Position numbers and translations under genes: made by a program. A stretch of 64,000 nt of DNA, taken from GWE2-40-63 sp050179685 (lineage in GTDB: Bacteria > Bacteroidota > Bacteroidia > Bacteroidales > SZUA-534). Of this stretch, positions 9,040 to 17,116 are shown piece after piece; the stretch's first letter is position 1, and each line of letters starts with the position of its first letter. Below the pieces are notes generated by a model, which worked only from the letters and a program-made list of their open reading frames with translations, did not search any database and had not been told where the DNA came from. Where the stretch lies: the NCBI GenBank assembly GCA_050179685.1, contig JBFXEW010000017.1:49863-113862 (forward strand), in the 5' to 3' direction.

Positions 9040-10383
9040 TTAATCAGTTTCTGATTTTAAATCGTATTTTTTAATCTTATTATACAAGGTTACCCGGTCG
9101 ATGCTCAATGCTTTCGATGCGCGCGATATATTCCAATTGTATTTGTTTAAAATAAGCTGAATGTGTCTTTTTTCCAAATCTTCGAGACTTTCGGCTGAAT
9201 TGTATACAATTTCTTTACCTAAAGGCAAATCTTTAAGCCTGATTTCTTTTCCGTTACCAATTACAATAGCCCGTTCAATCATGTTTTCCAGTTCGCGCAC
9301 ATTACCCGGAAATTCAAATTCCTCAATGCGTTTCATGGCAGCCGGCTCCACAGAAACCATATCACGGCTCATGGCATTGCAGTATTTTTTTATAAAATAA
9401 TCGACCAGTAAAGGAATATCTTCAACCCTCTCACGTAGCGGAGGAACATGAATGTTTACCACATTTAAGCGATAGTACAAATCTTCGCGGAAGGTGCCGT
9501 TTTCGACCATTTTTTTCAGGTTTTTGTTGGTGGCACAAATCACCCTAAAATCAGATTTAATTTCCTTGTTTCCGCCCACCCGAACAAAGCTTTTGGTTTC
9601 GAGTACGCGCAACAGTTCAACCTGCATCTTGGTTGAAATAGTAGCTATTTCATCTAAAAAGATGGTTCCGCCGTCGGCCATTTCAAAGCGCCCTTTTCGG
9701 TTAAACATGGCCCCGGTAAACGCACCTTTTTCGTGTCCAAACAATTCGCTTTCGAGCAAACTCTCGGTTAAAGCTCCGCAATGCACACTTACCAGCGAAA
9801 AGTATTTGCGTGGGGAATTAAAGTGGATGGCGCGAGCTATGAGTTCTTTTCCGGTTCCGCTTTCGCCGGTAATTATAACCGATGAATTGGATTGGGCAAC
9901 GCTTTCAATTTCTTTAAAAACTTTCATCATGGGCTCGCTCACACCAATAATATCTTCCACATTTTCGAGCGAAACTACTTTATTTCGCAGGGCATCGTTT
10001 TCGGTTTTAAGCGAAATGTGCTTGGTAGCGTTGCGGATTAAGTGCGAAAGATCGTCGGGGTCGAATGGTTTGGTAACATAATCGTAAGCACCGTCTTTTA
10101 AAGCCTGAACAGCCGTATCGACCGAAGCAAAAGCAGTCATTATTATAACAATGGCGTCTTTGTTTAAAACCTTTATGCGGCGGTGCATCTCCAAACCATC
10201 CATGCCGGGCATTTTAATATCGGCCAAAACAATATCGAAGCTTTTCGACTCCAATAAACTCAGTGCCTCTTTTGCATCGGCAGCACAAGCAACCTGGTAA
10301 CCGTCTTCGATAAACCAATTGTTCAGCGAATCGCGAACCGATGCTTCATCGTCAACAATAAGTATGGAAATTGATTTTGCCAT
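9040..10383 (-). CDS. Sigma-54-dependent NtrC-family response regulator
   Basis: A 447-residue protein of three parts. A receiver domain (1-120) has the acidic pair D11/D12 and phospho-acceptor D55 in LADIKMPGMDG. An AAA+ domain (about 140-370) has Walker A GESGTGKE, the sigma-54 contact motif GAFTGA, Walker B GGTIFLDEI and the arginine-rich 'YRLNVV...PPLRERVEDIP'. A Fis-type helix-turn-helix is at the C terminus (ISRASKALSIDRVTLYNKI). When phosphorylated it should activate sigma-54 promoters. It lies 15 bp downstream of the sensor kinase and is certainly its partner. A likely target is the sigma-54-like site at 16809-16823 before the redox module. Confidence 0.93.
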   Translation of the reverse strand: MAKSISILIVDDEASVRDSLNNWFIEDGYQVACAADAKEALSLLESKSFDIVLADIKMPGMDGLEMHRRIKVLNKDAIVIIMTAFASVDTAVQALKDGAYDYVTKPFDPDDLSHLIRNATKHISLKTENDALRNKVVSLENVEDIIGVSEPMMKVFKEIESVAQSNSSVIITGESGTGKELIARAIHFNSPRKYFSLVSVHCGALTESLLESELFGHEKGAFTGAMFNRKGRFEMADGGTIFLDEIATISTKMQVELLRVLETKSFVRVGGNKEIKSDFRVICATNKNLKKMVENGTFREDLYYRLNVVNIHVPPLRERVEDIPLLVDYFIKKYCNAMSRDMVSVEPAAMKRIEEFEFPGNVRELENMIERAIVIGNGKEIRLKDLPLGKEIVYNSAESLEDLEKRHIQLILNKYNWNISRASKALSIDRVTLYNKIKKYDLKSETD

Positions 10384-10398
10384 AATACAATCCTTTCT

Positions 10399-12066
10399 TT
10401 ATTCCTTATGTAAGGGTAAAATTATCGACATGGTGGTGTATTTCCCAACTTCAGAATCGACCTCAATTTTGCCCTTATGATTTTGTACAATTCCATGAAC
10501 AATAGCCAAACCCAAACCTACCCCATTCACTTTTTGTTTGGCCGAAAAGAAGGGCTCAAAAATATGCTGAATATCGTCGGGGCTGATTCCAATTCCATTA
10601 TCAACTATGTCGAGTTTTATGTGCTCATTGTCGGGATTTGACGTGCGCATGACCACTTCGCCATTTTCAGAAACCGCTTCCGATGCATTAACCAGCATGG
10701 CAATACAGGCTTGCTTAATCTGGTTCTCGCGACAGCTGATAATATCGTTGGCCGCTTTAAAATCGGTATAAAAATGTATGTTCGATATCTTAAGCTGATG
10801 CGACATTAAATCGTAAGCTTCTTTTAAAATTTTGTGCATGGGTTTGGCTTCAAAATTCTCCTGATCTTTACGCGAAAAATCGAGCAGGCTTTTTACAATA
10901 TCGCCACAGCGTTTGGTTTCCGACTCAATTATCTTCAGGTATTTCAACATCGAATCTTTGGAATTTTGTTCCATCTGATTCTTTTCAAGCAACTTGTGAA
11001 CCAGTTTGGTATAAGTTAAAACACCCGAAAGCGGGTTGTTAATTTCGTGCGCAACCGACGACGACAGCTTACCCAGCGATGCAATCCGCTCAATATGTAT
11101 CAGTTCCTTTTGCATCTGCACCAGCTTATCCGACTTTTTCTGCACTTTATATTCCAACTGTTTCGACCAGTTTTGAAGCTCCAGATTAGCAGTATTCAGG
11201 TTATCGAGCATGTTGTTAAAAGCCTGCGAAACCATGCGCATATCGTCGAGTAAATTGGGTTTTATTTCGATGCGGGTTGACCGATCGCCATTGGCTACCG
11301 ATTCGCTGGCCAGAATTATGGAGTGTAAGGGTTTTTTTATTTTACTGCTGGTAAAAAGTATTAAAAACAGCACCAGCAAAACGGTGGTAATGGTGGCTAA
11401 AATAAAAAACTCTGTCGAAGAACGTTTAATAGATCCGTCGAGTTCGGTTAATGGAACTTTTATAATTAACGAACCCAATAACTTATCGTTTTCGCTGTGA
11501 TAATGGCAATCGGCAGTAAAGCACGATTTTTCGTTTAATATGGGTTTACGGATAAGCAATTGCCGATGTCCACGCTCGGTCTGGTTCATGCTGCAAGCGC
11601 TTTTCATATCGATTATTCGGTACGATTTTTCTTCCTGCGAAAACATGGTATTAAAATCACTATGGCACGAAATACAATTGGCATTACTAATGCCCGATAA
11701 TTCGCTGTCGTGGGTTGAAAAAACCAGACTGTCGGTATGGTTATACATATTCACCTCGTCGATTCCGGGAATGGTATTAATAATATCCAAACTGCTTTGC
11801 AAGGCACCTTTATCGTTGGTTAGCATGGAATAATACAGCGAACCTTCGACCATAGAACCAACCATGTTACCATTTTGCTTAATAACTGTATTCAGGTACT
11901 CGCGGTACACATAGTGAAAAATGGAACCAAACGATAAAAATAGAATTAAAGATAAAATACTTATGGTATATACTACCCGGCCATAAATTGAACGGTGAAA
12001 TCGAAGGTATTTTTTCAGTTTAGGCTTGATGGTTCCGTTTATATTTGTTGCAGTTTGCTCTTCCAT
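10399..12066 (-). CDS. Membrane sensor histidine kinase with two periplasmic haem-type CxnCH motifs
   Basis: An upstream in-frame TTG at 12087 is possible, but the ATG at 12066 (MEEQTATN) is the better start, giving 555 residues. Order: TM1 (about 28-50), a periplasmic domain of about 165 residues, TM2 (218-241), HAMP, HisKA with SSSVAHEINNP (His near 340), and HATPase_c with NGIGISPDD and GLGLAIV. The periplasmic domain holds NCISCH near residue 131 and CFTADCH (C-x4-CH) near 182, plus an extra Cys. Both are covalent haem c attachment patterns, so it may sense redox state, oxygen or NO. It forms an operon with the response regulator. Confidence 0.88.
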   Translation of the reverse strand: MEEQTATNINGTIKPKLKKYLRFHRSIYGRVVYTISILSLILFLSFGSIFHYVYREYLNTVIKQNGNMVGSMVEGSLYYSMLTNDKGALQSSLDIINTIPGIDEVNMYNHTDSLVFSTHDSELSGISNANCISCHSDFNTMFSQEEKSYRIIDMKSACSMNQTERGHRQLLIRKPILNEKSCFTADCHYHSENDKLLGSLIIKVPLTELDGSIKRSSTEFFILATITTVLLVLFLILFTSSKIKKPLHSIILASESVANGDRSTRIEIKPNLLDDMRMVSQAFNNMLDNLNTANLELQNWSKQLEYKVQKKSDKLVQMQKELIHIERIASLGKLSSSVAHEINNPLSGVLTYTKLVHKLLEKNQMEQNSKDSMLKYLKIIESETKRCGDIVKSLLDFSRKDQENFEAKPMHKILKEAYDLMSHQLKISNIHFYTDFKAANDIISCRENQIKQACIAMLVNASEAVSENGEVVMRTSNPDNEHIKLDIVDNGIGISPDDIQHIFEPFFSAKQKVNGVGLGLAIVHGIVQNHKGKIEVDSEVGKYTTMSIILPLHKE

Positions 12067-12120
12067 ACCCAAGGTGAAAATAAACAAGTGATTGATTGAT
12101 TTTTATGGATGCAAATTAGC

Positions 12121-12150
12121 AAAAACCGGGCATTTACACACCCGGTTTTT
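12121..12150. terminator. Terminator between the redox module and the sensor kinase
   Basis: A perfect 10-bp stem, AAAAACCGGG (12121-12130) and CCCGGTTTTT (12141-12150), with a 10-nt loop, lies 16 bp past the stop of the GcvH-like gene on the - strand. It separates the redox operon from the kinase-regulator operon. Confidence 0.85.
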
Positions 12151-12165
12151 CCTGTATTATGTCAG

Positions 12166-12876
12166 CTATTTTAAAAATTCCTTCTGAAAACTATTCCAGA
12201 CCTCAGCATTCATTTCAGCCAGCGGATAGTCCATCAGCTCACCTCCTTCCTGCAAAACTACATTGCTTAAGTTTGCATTGCTTTCGGCCATCGATACGGC
12301 AACAAAATCCTTAAAGCGGCTCATCTCGCTTTCGTACCATGCTTTTGAGTCTTCGCCCAAATAGTACTGGTTGGTTTCTGCTTTCCAATTGGCCGGTTCA
12401 ATTTTATAAAGCCAGCCCCCATCGAAAGGATTCTCGAGCATTTTTTCCGGAGCTTCGAAGACTTTAAAATTGGCCTTTAAAATGGTTCCCGAAATGGGCG
12501 AAAGCACCTCGAGCGATTTGCCATCTTTTATCAGTGTAGAAATAACATCGCCTTTTTTAACGGTTTCTCCAACTGATTTTAAAGATTCAACATTCGACGC
12601 CCCGGTAATATGTAACAACCAATCGTCGATTCCAATCTGAGCATTACCCGATTTCTCGAGAAAAGCCCAGGTGTGATGCTGGCTGTAAAAAACGCCTTTC
12701 GGAATTTTCAACACTGAAGTAGTTAAGCGACTCAGCGAATCCTGAATTTTAGCTACAAACTTTGTTTTTCGGTTTATCATAATCCAAAAAGGAATCAAAA
12801 CCATGAAAAACGCTATGATAATTAAGTATTCAATACCTTTTGTCTGAAAGATATCGTGATAAGTAAAACCATCCAT
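12166..12876 (-). CDS. Membrane-anchored GcvH-like (lipoyl-fold) protein
   Basis: Start ATG at 12876; a TTG at 12915 is less likely. The 236-residue protein has one N-terminal membrane helix (about 15-36). A GcvH-like domain (about 60-165) follows with 'FYSQHHTWAFLEKSGNAQIGIDDWL', 'VGETVKKGD', 'LSPISG' and 'PFDGGWLYKIEPANW', cited here in parts. A C-terminal region has VVLQEGGEL and W..FQKEF. The same C-terminal region occurs in the 15052-16734 protein, so the two are paralogues. Lys120 in DGKSLEVLSPISG is one residue closer to the proline than the lipoylated lysine of genuine GcvH, so lipoylation cannot be assumed. It lies 54 bp after the NrfD-like gene and is last in the operon. Confidence 0.8.
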   Translation of the reverse strand: MDGFTYHDIFQTKGIEYLIIIAFFMVLIPFWIMINRKTKFVAKIQDSLSRLTTSVLKIPKGVFYSQHHTWAFLEKSGNAQIGIDDWLLHITGASNVESLKSVGETVKKGDVISTLIKDGKSLEVLSPISGTILKANFKVFEAPEKMLENPFDGGWLYKIEPANWKAETNQYYLGEDSKAWYESEMSRFKDFVAVSMAESNANLSNVVLQEGGELMDYPLAEMNAEVWNSFQKEFLK

Positions 12877-12930
12877 AATTGTAAATTTTAAATCAATTGA
12901 ACTGCTTACATCCAATTGTGGTTAAACAAA

Positions 12931-14154
12931 CTATTTTTTAGCCCACTCGGGCGATTCACGCAATACCGGCATGCGGTTTATAATCCAACGGAAAATCCAA
13001 ATTTCAGTAAAGATTACAGCCAGTGTAACTGCAATTTCCATCCACGAGGGATAATATGGTATGGCTGCATCCCATTTGAAACCAATTACGGTTACATTCA
13101 AGCGGTTAATAATAATTCCAAGCATGGTAATTACTGCCGCCACTTTAGCCATAAAAAAGCTGTTCTTTTTATAACTGTAAACAAACAAAAGCATGGGTAA
13201 CAGCACAAACCCAAACATTTCGGTTAAAAACCATAAACCCCACGATGTAGTTAAATGGCTCCAGTGTTGTTCATGAACAAAAATTAAAACCTGTAAAAAG
13301 AAATAGGCAAACATGGCCATGGCACATATTTTACACAGGCTAATTACAATGGAATGGTGGGCTTTTTGATTTTTTTCATTAATCTGGTCGGAGAATACTT
13401 TGTTGCTGATGGAACCTTCAAATATTACCATCGATAATCCGGCAAAAATACTGGACACAAAAAACATGATGGGTATAAACTCATTGTACCAAAGGGGATG
13501 AATTTTATCTTTAGCCATTAGAAATAAGGCACCCAAACCCGATTGATGCAAAGTTGAAAGGGTGATTCCAAAAATAACAGCACCAATGGTCATGGCTGAT
13601 AGTATTTTATGTGCTCTTTTATGGCCAATCCATTCGGCAATAGCCGGCGAAAACTCAATAAGCTGAGCTATCATATACAATAAAAAGTGCCAGGCAACCA
13701 AAAACAAAACCGAGCTGGTACCAAAACTATTTCCAATAATGGGATTAACTACGTTCCATGGGCGACCTAAATCGAGCAGTAGTGCGCCGGCATAAAATAC
13801 ATAAGCCAAAAATCCATTAAGTACGGTTACCCGAACAATGGAATGGTACTTTTTCATGTTCAGTATGTAAACCATAAAAGTTATAACGTAGGCACCACCA
13901 GCAAAAGCTACTCCGGTAACTACATCGAAACCAATCCAAAGTCCCCAGGGAACATCCTGCGTTAAATTGGTAATGGAACCGATACCGTATATAAAACGGA
14001 TAACAATTAACACCAAACCCAATAGCATTATGGGTAACGATATCACATTAAAAGGGGTTAACCATTTTCCTTTTGGTCTTAATTCCTGCTTCAGAAATTG
14101 CCAAATATTTTTCCCATCGTTATCACGATAAATCATTGCATCGGTGTTACTCAT
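12931..14154 (-). CDS. NrfD/HybB-like membrane quinone oxidoreductase subunit
   Basis: A 407-residue protein with about ten membrane helices, the layout of HybB/PsrC/NrfD subunits. Family features include 'DVPWGLWIGFDVVTGVAFAGGAY' (cited in two parts DVPWGLW and GFDVVTGVAFAGG), 'LDLGRPWNVVNP' and 'STLHQSGLGALF'. Such proteins bind menaquinone and exchange electrons with a partner ferredoxin subunit. The ferredoxin gene directly upstream overlaps this one by 8 bp, so they are translationally coupled and form the HybAB-like pair. No molybdoenzyme, hydrogenase or multihaem cytochrome gene is present nearby. Confidence 0.9.
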   Translation of the reverse strand: MSNTDAMIYRDNDGKNIWQFLKQELRPKGKWLTPFNVISLPIMLLGLVLIVIRFIYGIGSITNLTQDVPWGLWIGFDVVTGVAFAGGAYVITFMVYILNMKKYHSIVRVTVLNGFLAYVFYAGALLLDLGRPWNVVNPIIGNSFGTSSVLFLVAWHFLLYMIAQLIEFSPAIAEWIGHKRAHKILSAMTIGAVIFGITLSTLHQSGLGALFLMAKDKIHPLWYNEFIPIMFFVSSIFAGLSMVIFEGSISNKVFSDQINEKNQKAHHSIVISLCKICAMAMFAYFFLQVLIFVHEQHWSHLTTSWGLWFLTEMFGFVLLPMLLFVYSYKKNSFFMAKVAAVITMLGIIINRLNVTVIGFKWDAAIPYYPSWMEIAVTLAVIFTEIWIFRWIINRMPVLRESPEWAKK

Positions 14155-15010
14155 CGTTTTCAGTTTTAAGTTCGTTATCTTTTGTGGCTTGATGTAATCC
14201 TAAGAGCATAGCTGGCCATAACACAAAAATGCTGGGCACGCTGTATAAAAATCCTTTTGACAGCTCAGGATAGGACGAGTTTTGAATTTTTGTATTGAAT
14301 CCCAATTCGTTGAATGGAACCGGTGACAGGTATAAAAAGCTGGTTCCACCGGCTTCGTGTTCACCATAAATGTGATCGTAGTAAGTATCCGGGTCGTCAT
14401 GAATCCGGCGGCGGGCTTCTTTAATCAGCTCTTCGCGTGTACCAAAAGTCAAGGCTTCGGCCGGGCAATTTTCAACGCAGGCCGGAAGTTCTCCTTCGGC
14501 TAAACGGTCGACACACATAGTACATTTCACAATTTTTGGATTGGCACTGTGGTATTCAAACTTAGGAATATCGAACGGACAGGAAACCATACAATAACGG
14601 CAACCCATACATTTGTTTCCACGCCAGGTTACCGGTCCTTCGGGAGTTTTTAGCATGGCTTTTGTTAAACAAGCCGCCGCACAAGCCGGTTGGTTGCAAT
14701 GCATGCATTGTTGTTTTACAAACACTTCACCTTTTGAGGTTTCATAACTATTAATTACTGTCCTACGTGTTTCGTCGAGTTTACGAACTACGCCTGTTTC
14801 AGGAACATCGGTTGGTTCCGGAAGTCCGTTAGCTTCAGCGCACGCAAATTCACAACTCTGACATCCTACACAGCGGGTAGAATCGTAAAGAACGGCTTTA
14901 AAACTTACAGCTTCTTCTTCGGTTGGAGCGGCTTTGGCATCTTTTCCCAAGGCCAGGGTTAAACCCGTTAATCCAACCATCTGAAAGAAACTTCTTCTAT
15001 CTAATCCCAT
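14147..15010 (-). CDS. HybA-like ferredoxin subunit with four [4Fe-4S] clusters
   Basis: The 287-residue protein begins with LDRRSFFQMVGLTG, a twin-arginine signal, so it is probably exported folded. Four cysteine groups follow: C47/50/53/57, C102/105/110/114, C134/137/140/144 and C163/166/178/182, enough for four cubane clusters. A hydrophobic helix near residues 258-275 anchors the C terminus, as in HybA. It would pass electrons between the NrfD-like quinone subunit and an unknown periplasmic partner. It overlaps the NrfD-like gene and follows the solute-binding/GcvH fusion after 41 bp. Confidence 0.9.
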   Translation of the reverse strand: MGLDRRSFFQMVGLTGLTLALGKDAKAAPTEEEAVSFKAVLYDSTRCVGCQSCEFACAEANGLPEPTDVPETGVVRKLDETRRTVINSYETSKGEVFVKQQCMHCNQPACAAACLTKAMLKTPEGPVTWRGNKCMGCRYCMVSCPFDIPKFEYHSANPKIVKCTMCVDRLAEGELPACVENCPAEALTFGTREELIKEARRRIHDDPDTYYDHIYGEHEAGGTSFLYLSPVPFNELGFNTKIQNSSYPELSKGFLYSVPSIFVLWPAMLLGLHQATKDNELKTENDE

Positions 15011-15051
15011 AGTAGTATTAATTTTTTGTGGTTAAAATATGGTATAGTCAC

Positions 15052-16734
15052 TTACATTTCGTTTATAAAAAGTTGTTGAAACTCTTCCCAGGCTTCTGGT
15101 CCTAAATCCTTAAGAACACCACTACGCAATTCACCACCATCCTGCAATACTACCTGGTGTGCCAGGCTAAGCTCAGGCTTCTGAATAATAGCAATAAAGT
15201 CCTTGAGTCGTAAATACTCAGCTTTTAGCCACATTTTAAATTTGTCGGCCATTAAAAAGAAACTTAGTTCGCGCAACCAATTGCTTGGTTCAATCAGGTA
15301 TACCCAACCTTCCTGATAAGGATCGTTATTAATTAATGCGGCATTTTGCATCAGCTTGCTGTTATTCTCTTTAATAACTCCTGAAACCGGAGCTTTTATG
15401 ATTAGCTGTTTTCCCTGCTGAATGAGTGTTACCAGCGCTTCACCTTTTTTAACCTTTTCACCGGCTTTCTTCATTTGAATACCCGATAAAGTTCCGGTAA
15501 CCGAAGGAATAAAATCGTCGAGACCAATGCGAACATTGCCTGATTTTTCCATAAATGCCCAGGTGTGCGATTTATCGAAAAACAAACCGGCTGGAATGGA
15601 TTTGGGATTCTGATTAAAATAACCTGCCAATTCAGTTTTTAGCTGAATTTTTTCTGCCTTGCGGTAACGGTTAAATACCAAAACGTCGAACAATAAGCCA
15701 ACTATAAATAGAGCTACCAGCAGCATAACAAAAATTTTAAATCCTGAAAAACGCTCCATGGGAACTTCGGTAAGTACAACTTCATCAGCTACTTTATCCA
15801 TTTTATAAGCAATCTCAGCATTTACCAATTCAGTATATCCTAAGGTCTGAAGCTGAGTTTGTCCATCGGTTAATAACCAGTTGTAGAAATTTTTTGCTGA
15901 TTGCGTAGCGGGTTGCTCCATAGCCACAGCATAAACACTGGTAATAAGTGCTTGCGGATATTTTCCAACCCAAACACCCCTGGCAAAAGAACTGCTGTTT
16001 GCGTAAAACTTCTCATACGATTCCAGCTTACCACTTCCATCTTTGTCCAAAGGAAGAAGAGCCAGCCCGTCGGGAAAATTGATTGAATTTGCCTGCACCA
16101 AATCCGACAGATAGCAAAAACCAATTCCGTTTTTATCATTCTGAATGCTCTGAATCAGTTTTGTTGCATCGCTAACTTTGGTTCCGTTTAATTCAAGCGA
16201 ATTCAGGTTTAAAAAACCGGCAACTTTTGCATCAATCGCTTCATCATCCAAAGTGTAATAATGAACTGATGCGTTTTTTTGCTGACCCATTAACTGTCCC
16301 CAATCAACTTTGTTCTTTGGATTTGTTAATGCAGTTAATTGTTGAACCGACAGCCCCTTTTCGATAAGTAAAGTATATACCGGATTATTTTGGTTAATCA
16401 CAGGTACAATAACTTTACGTGCCACTACAACGTGCCAGATATTTTCCCACTCGCTGGTTTGGACATACGGTTTTGATACCAGCGCTAACGACGCCGGATC
16501 GGCGGTTTGCTGTTTCAATGTTTCAGGGGAATAATCTGCAACTGAAATAGTTATTTCCGGATGCTGCATTGTGTAAGCACTTGCCCATTGTGCACTTAGG
16601 TTTTTTAAATCGGGCGAACTTAACAGGGTTAAGTTTCCTTCCTCAGAAGATGGATTTTTGATTGTTTCTCCCAAACTGCTGTTGGAAAAGAAAAAAAACA
16701 AAACTCCGGCAAAAACATAGATTAGATTTTTCAT
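15052..16734 (-). CDS. Fusion: PstS-like solute-binding domain, membrane helix, GcvH-like domain
   Basis: 560 residues in four parts: signal peptide (1-22); a periplasmic PstS/PBP-like domain (about 33-310) resembling phosphate-binding proteins; one membrane helix (about 330-354); and a cytoplasmic GcvH-like domain (about 378-488) with the C-terminal extension VVLQDGGEL...W..FQ..F shared with the 12166-12876 protein. Residues 230-241 (DKDGSGKLESYE) form a complete EF-hand calcium loop inside the binding domain. Lys442 in QGKQLIIKAPVSG is again one position off the classical lipoyl-lysine. No ABC permease or ATPase genes accompany it, so it is unlikely to be a transporter component; I infer ligand sensing across the membrane. 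First gene of the redox operon. Confidence 0.78.
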   Translation of the reverse strand: MKNLIYVFAGVLFFFFSNSSLGETIKNPSSEEGNLTLLSSPDLKNLSAQWASAYTMQHPEITISVADYSPETLKQQTADPASLALVSKPYVQTSEWENIWHVVVARKVIVPVINQNNPVYTLLIEKGLSVQQLTALTNPKNKVDWGQLMGQQKNASVHYYTLDDEAIDAKVAGFLNLNSLELNGTKVSDATKLIQSIQNDKNGIGFCYLSDLVQANSINFPDGLALLPLDKDGSGKLESYEKFYANSSSFARGVWVGKYPQALITSVYAVAMEQPATQSAKNFYNWLLTDGQTQLQTLGYTELVNAEIAYKMDKVADEVVLTEVPMERFSGFKIFVMLLVALFIVGLLFDVLVFNRYRKAEKIQLKTELAGYFNQNPKSIPAGLFFDKSHTWAFMEKSGNVRIGLDDFIPSVTGTLSGIQMKKAGEKVKKGEALVTLIQQGKQLIIKAPVSGVIKENNSKLMQNAALINNDPYQEGWVYLIEPSNWLRELSFFLMADKFKMWLKAEYLRLKDFIAIIQKPELSLAHQVVLQDGGELRSGVLKDLGPEAWEEFQQLFINEM

Positions 16735-16808
16735 AACTGTTCGTTTTTTATAGTATCCTTTAATTAATTACTGTTTTACAGCGTTTTACATATTCGATAC
16801 TATAAAAG

Positions 16809-16823
16809 CCAATTTGCATGCCA
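16809..16823 (-). promoter_or_regulatory. Sigma-54-like promoter before the redox operon
   Basis: On the - strand the site reads TGGCATG-N4-TTGG, close to the consensus TGGCACG-N4-TTGC; only the last C of the -12 element and one -24 base differ. It lies about 75 bp before the fusion-gene ATG, and a sigma-54 activator is encoded in the next operon. Spacing fits a start of transcription near 16797. Confidence 0.5.
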
Positions 16824-16961
16824 CAAAAAATACGAATGCTAAAGCACTGTATTTGTGATGCTTAACTTTTATAATGGGGAATTACTACAAGTGGGAATTG
16901 TTGAGTTATTCAACAGTTGTTATAATGCAGGTGGTTATTTATCTGATTTAGTGACTATTTA

Positions 16962-16994
16962 GTACATGTGTGTACATTTTATACACCTGTTGTA
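16962..16994. promoter_or_regulatory. Palindromes suited to enhancer (UAS) binding
   Basis: Two inverted repeats, TACA-N4-TGTA (16963-16974, extended to GTACA/TGTAC) and TACA-N5-TGTA (16982-16994), lie about 140-170 bp upstream of the sigma-54-like site, a normal distance for a response-regulator enhancer. The rest of the 382-bp gap 16735-17116 shows only AT-rich DNA and a GTTGA/TCAAC repeat near 16900. Confidence 0.35.
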
Positions 16995-17116
16995 TTATTC
17001 TACACTATTTTTGGAAAGGCTAACTAAAAAGAGCAGAAATAGAGAAAATAAGTGAATAAACTGATAAAAATCAGTAAAAAAGCATGATGAAAAATTCAAT
17101 ACTTCAATTATACCTG

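Noticed and set aside
12166..12876. Genuine glycine cleavage H protein
   Set aside because: N-terminal membrane helix, C-terminal extension and displaced lysine; no gcvT or gcvP near.
15052..16734. Ordinary PstS phosphate transporter component
   Set aside because: No PstABC genes nearby and the protein is membrane-tethered and fused to a GcvH-like domain.
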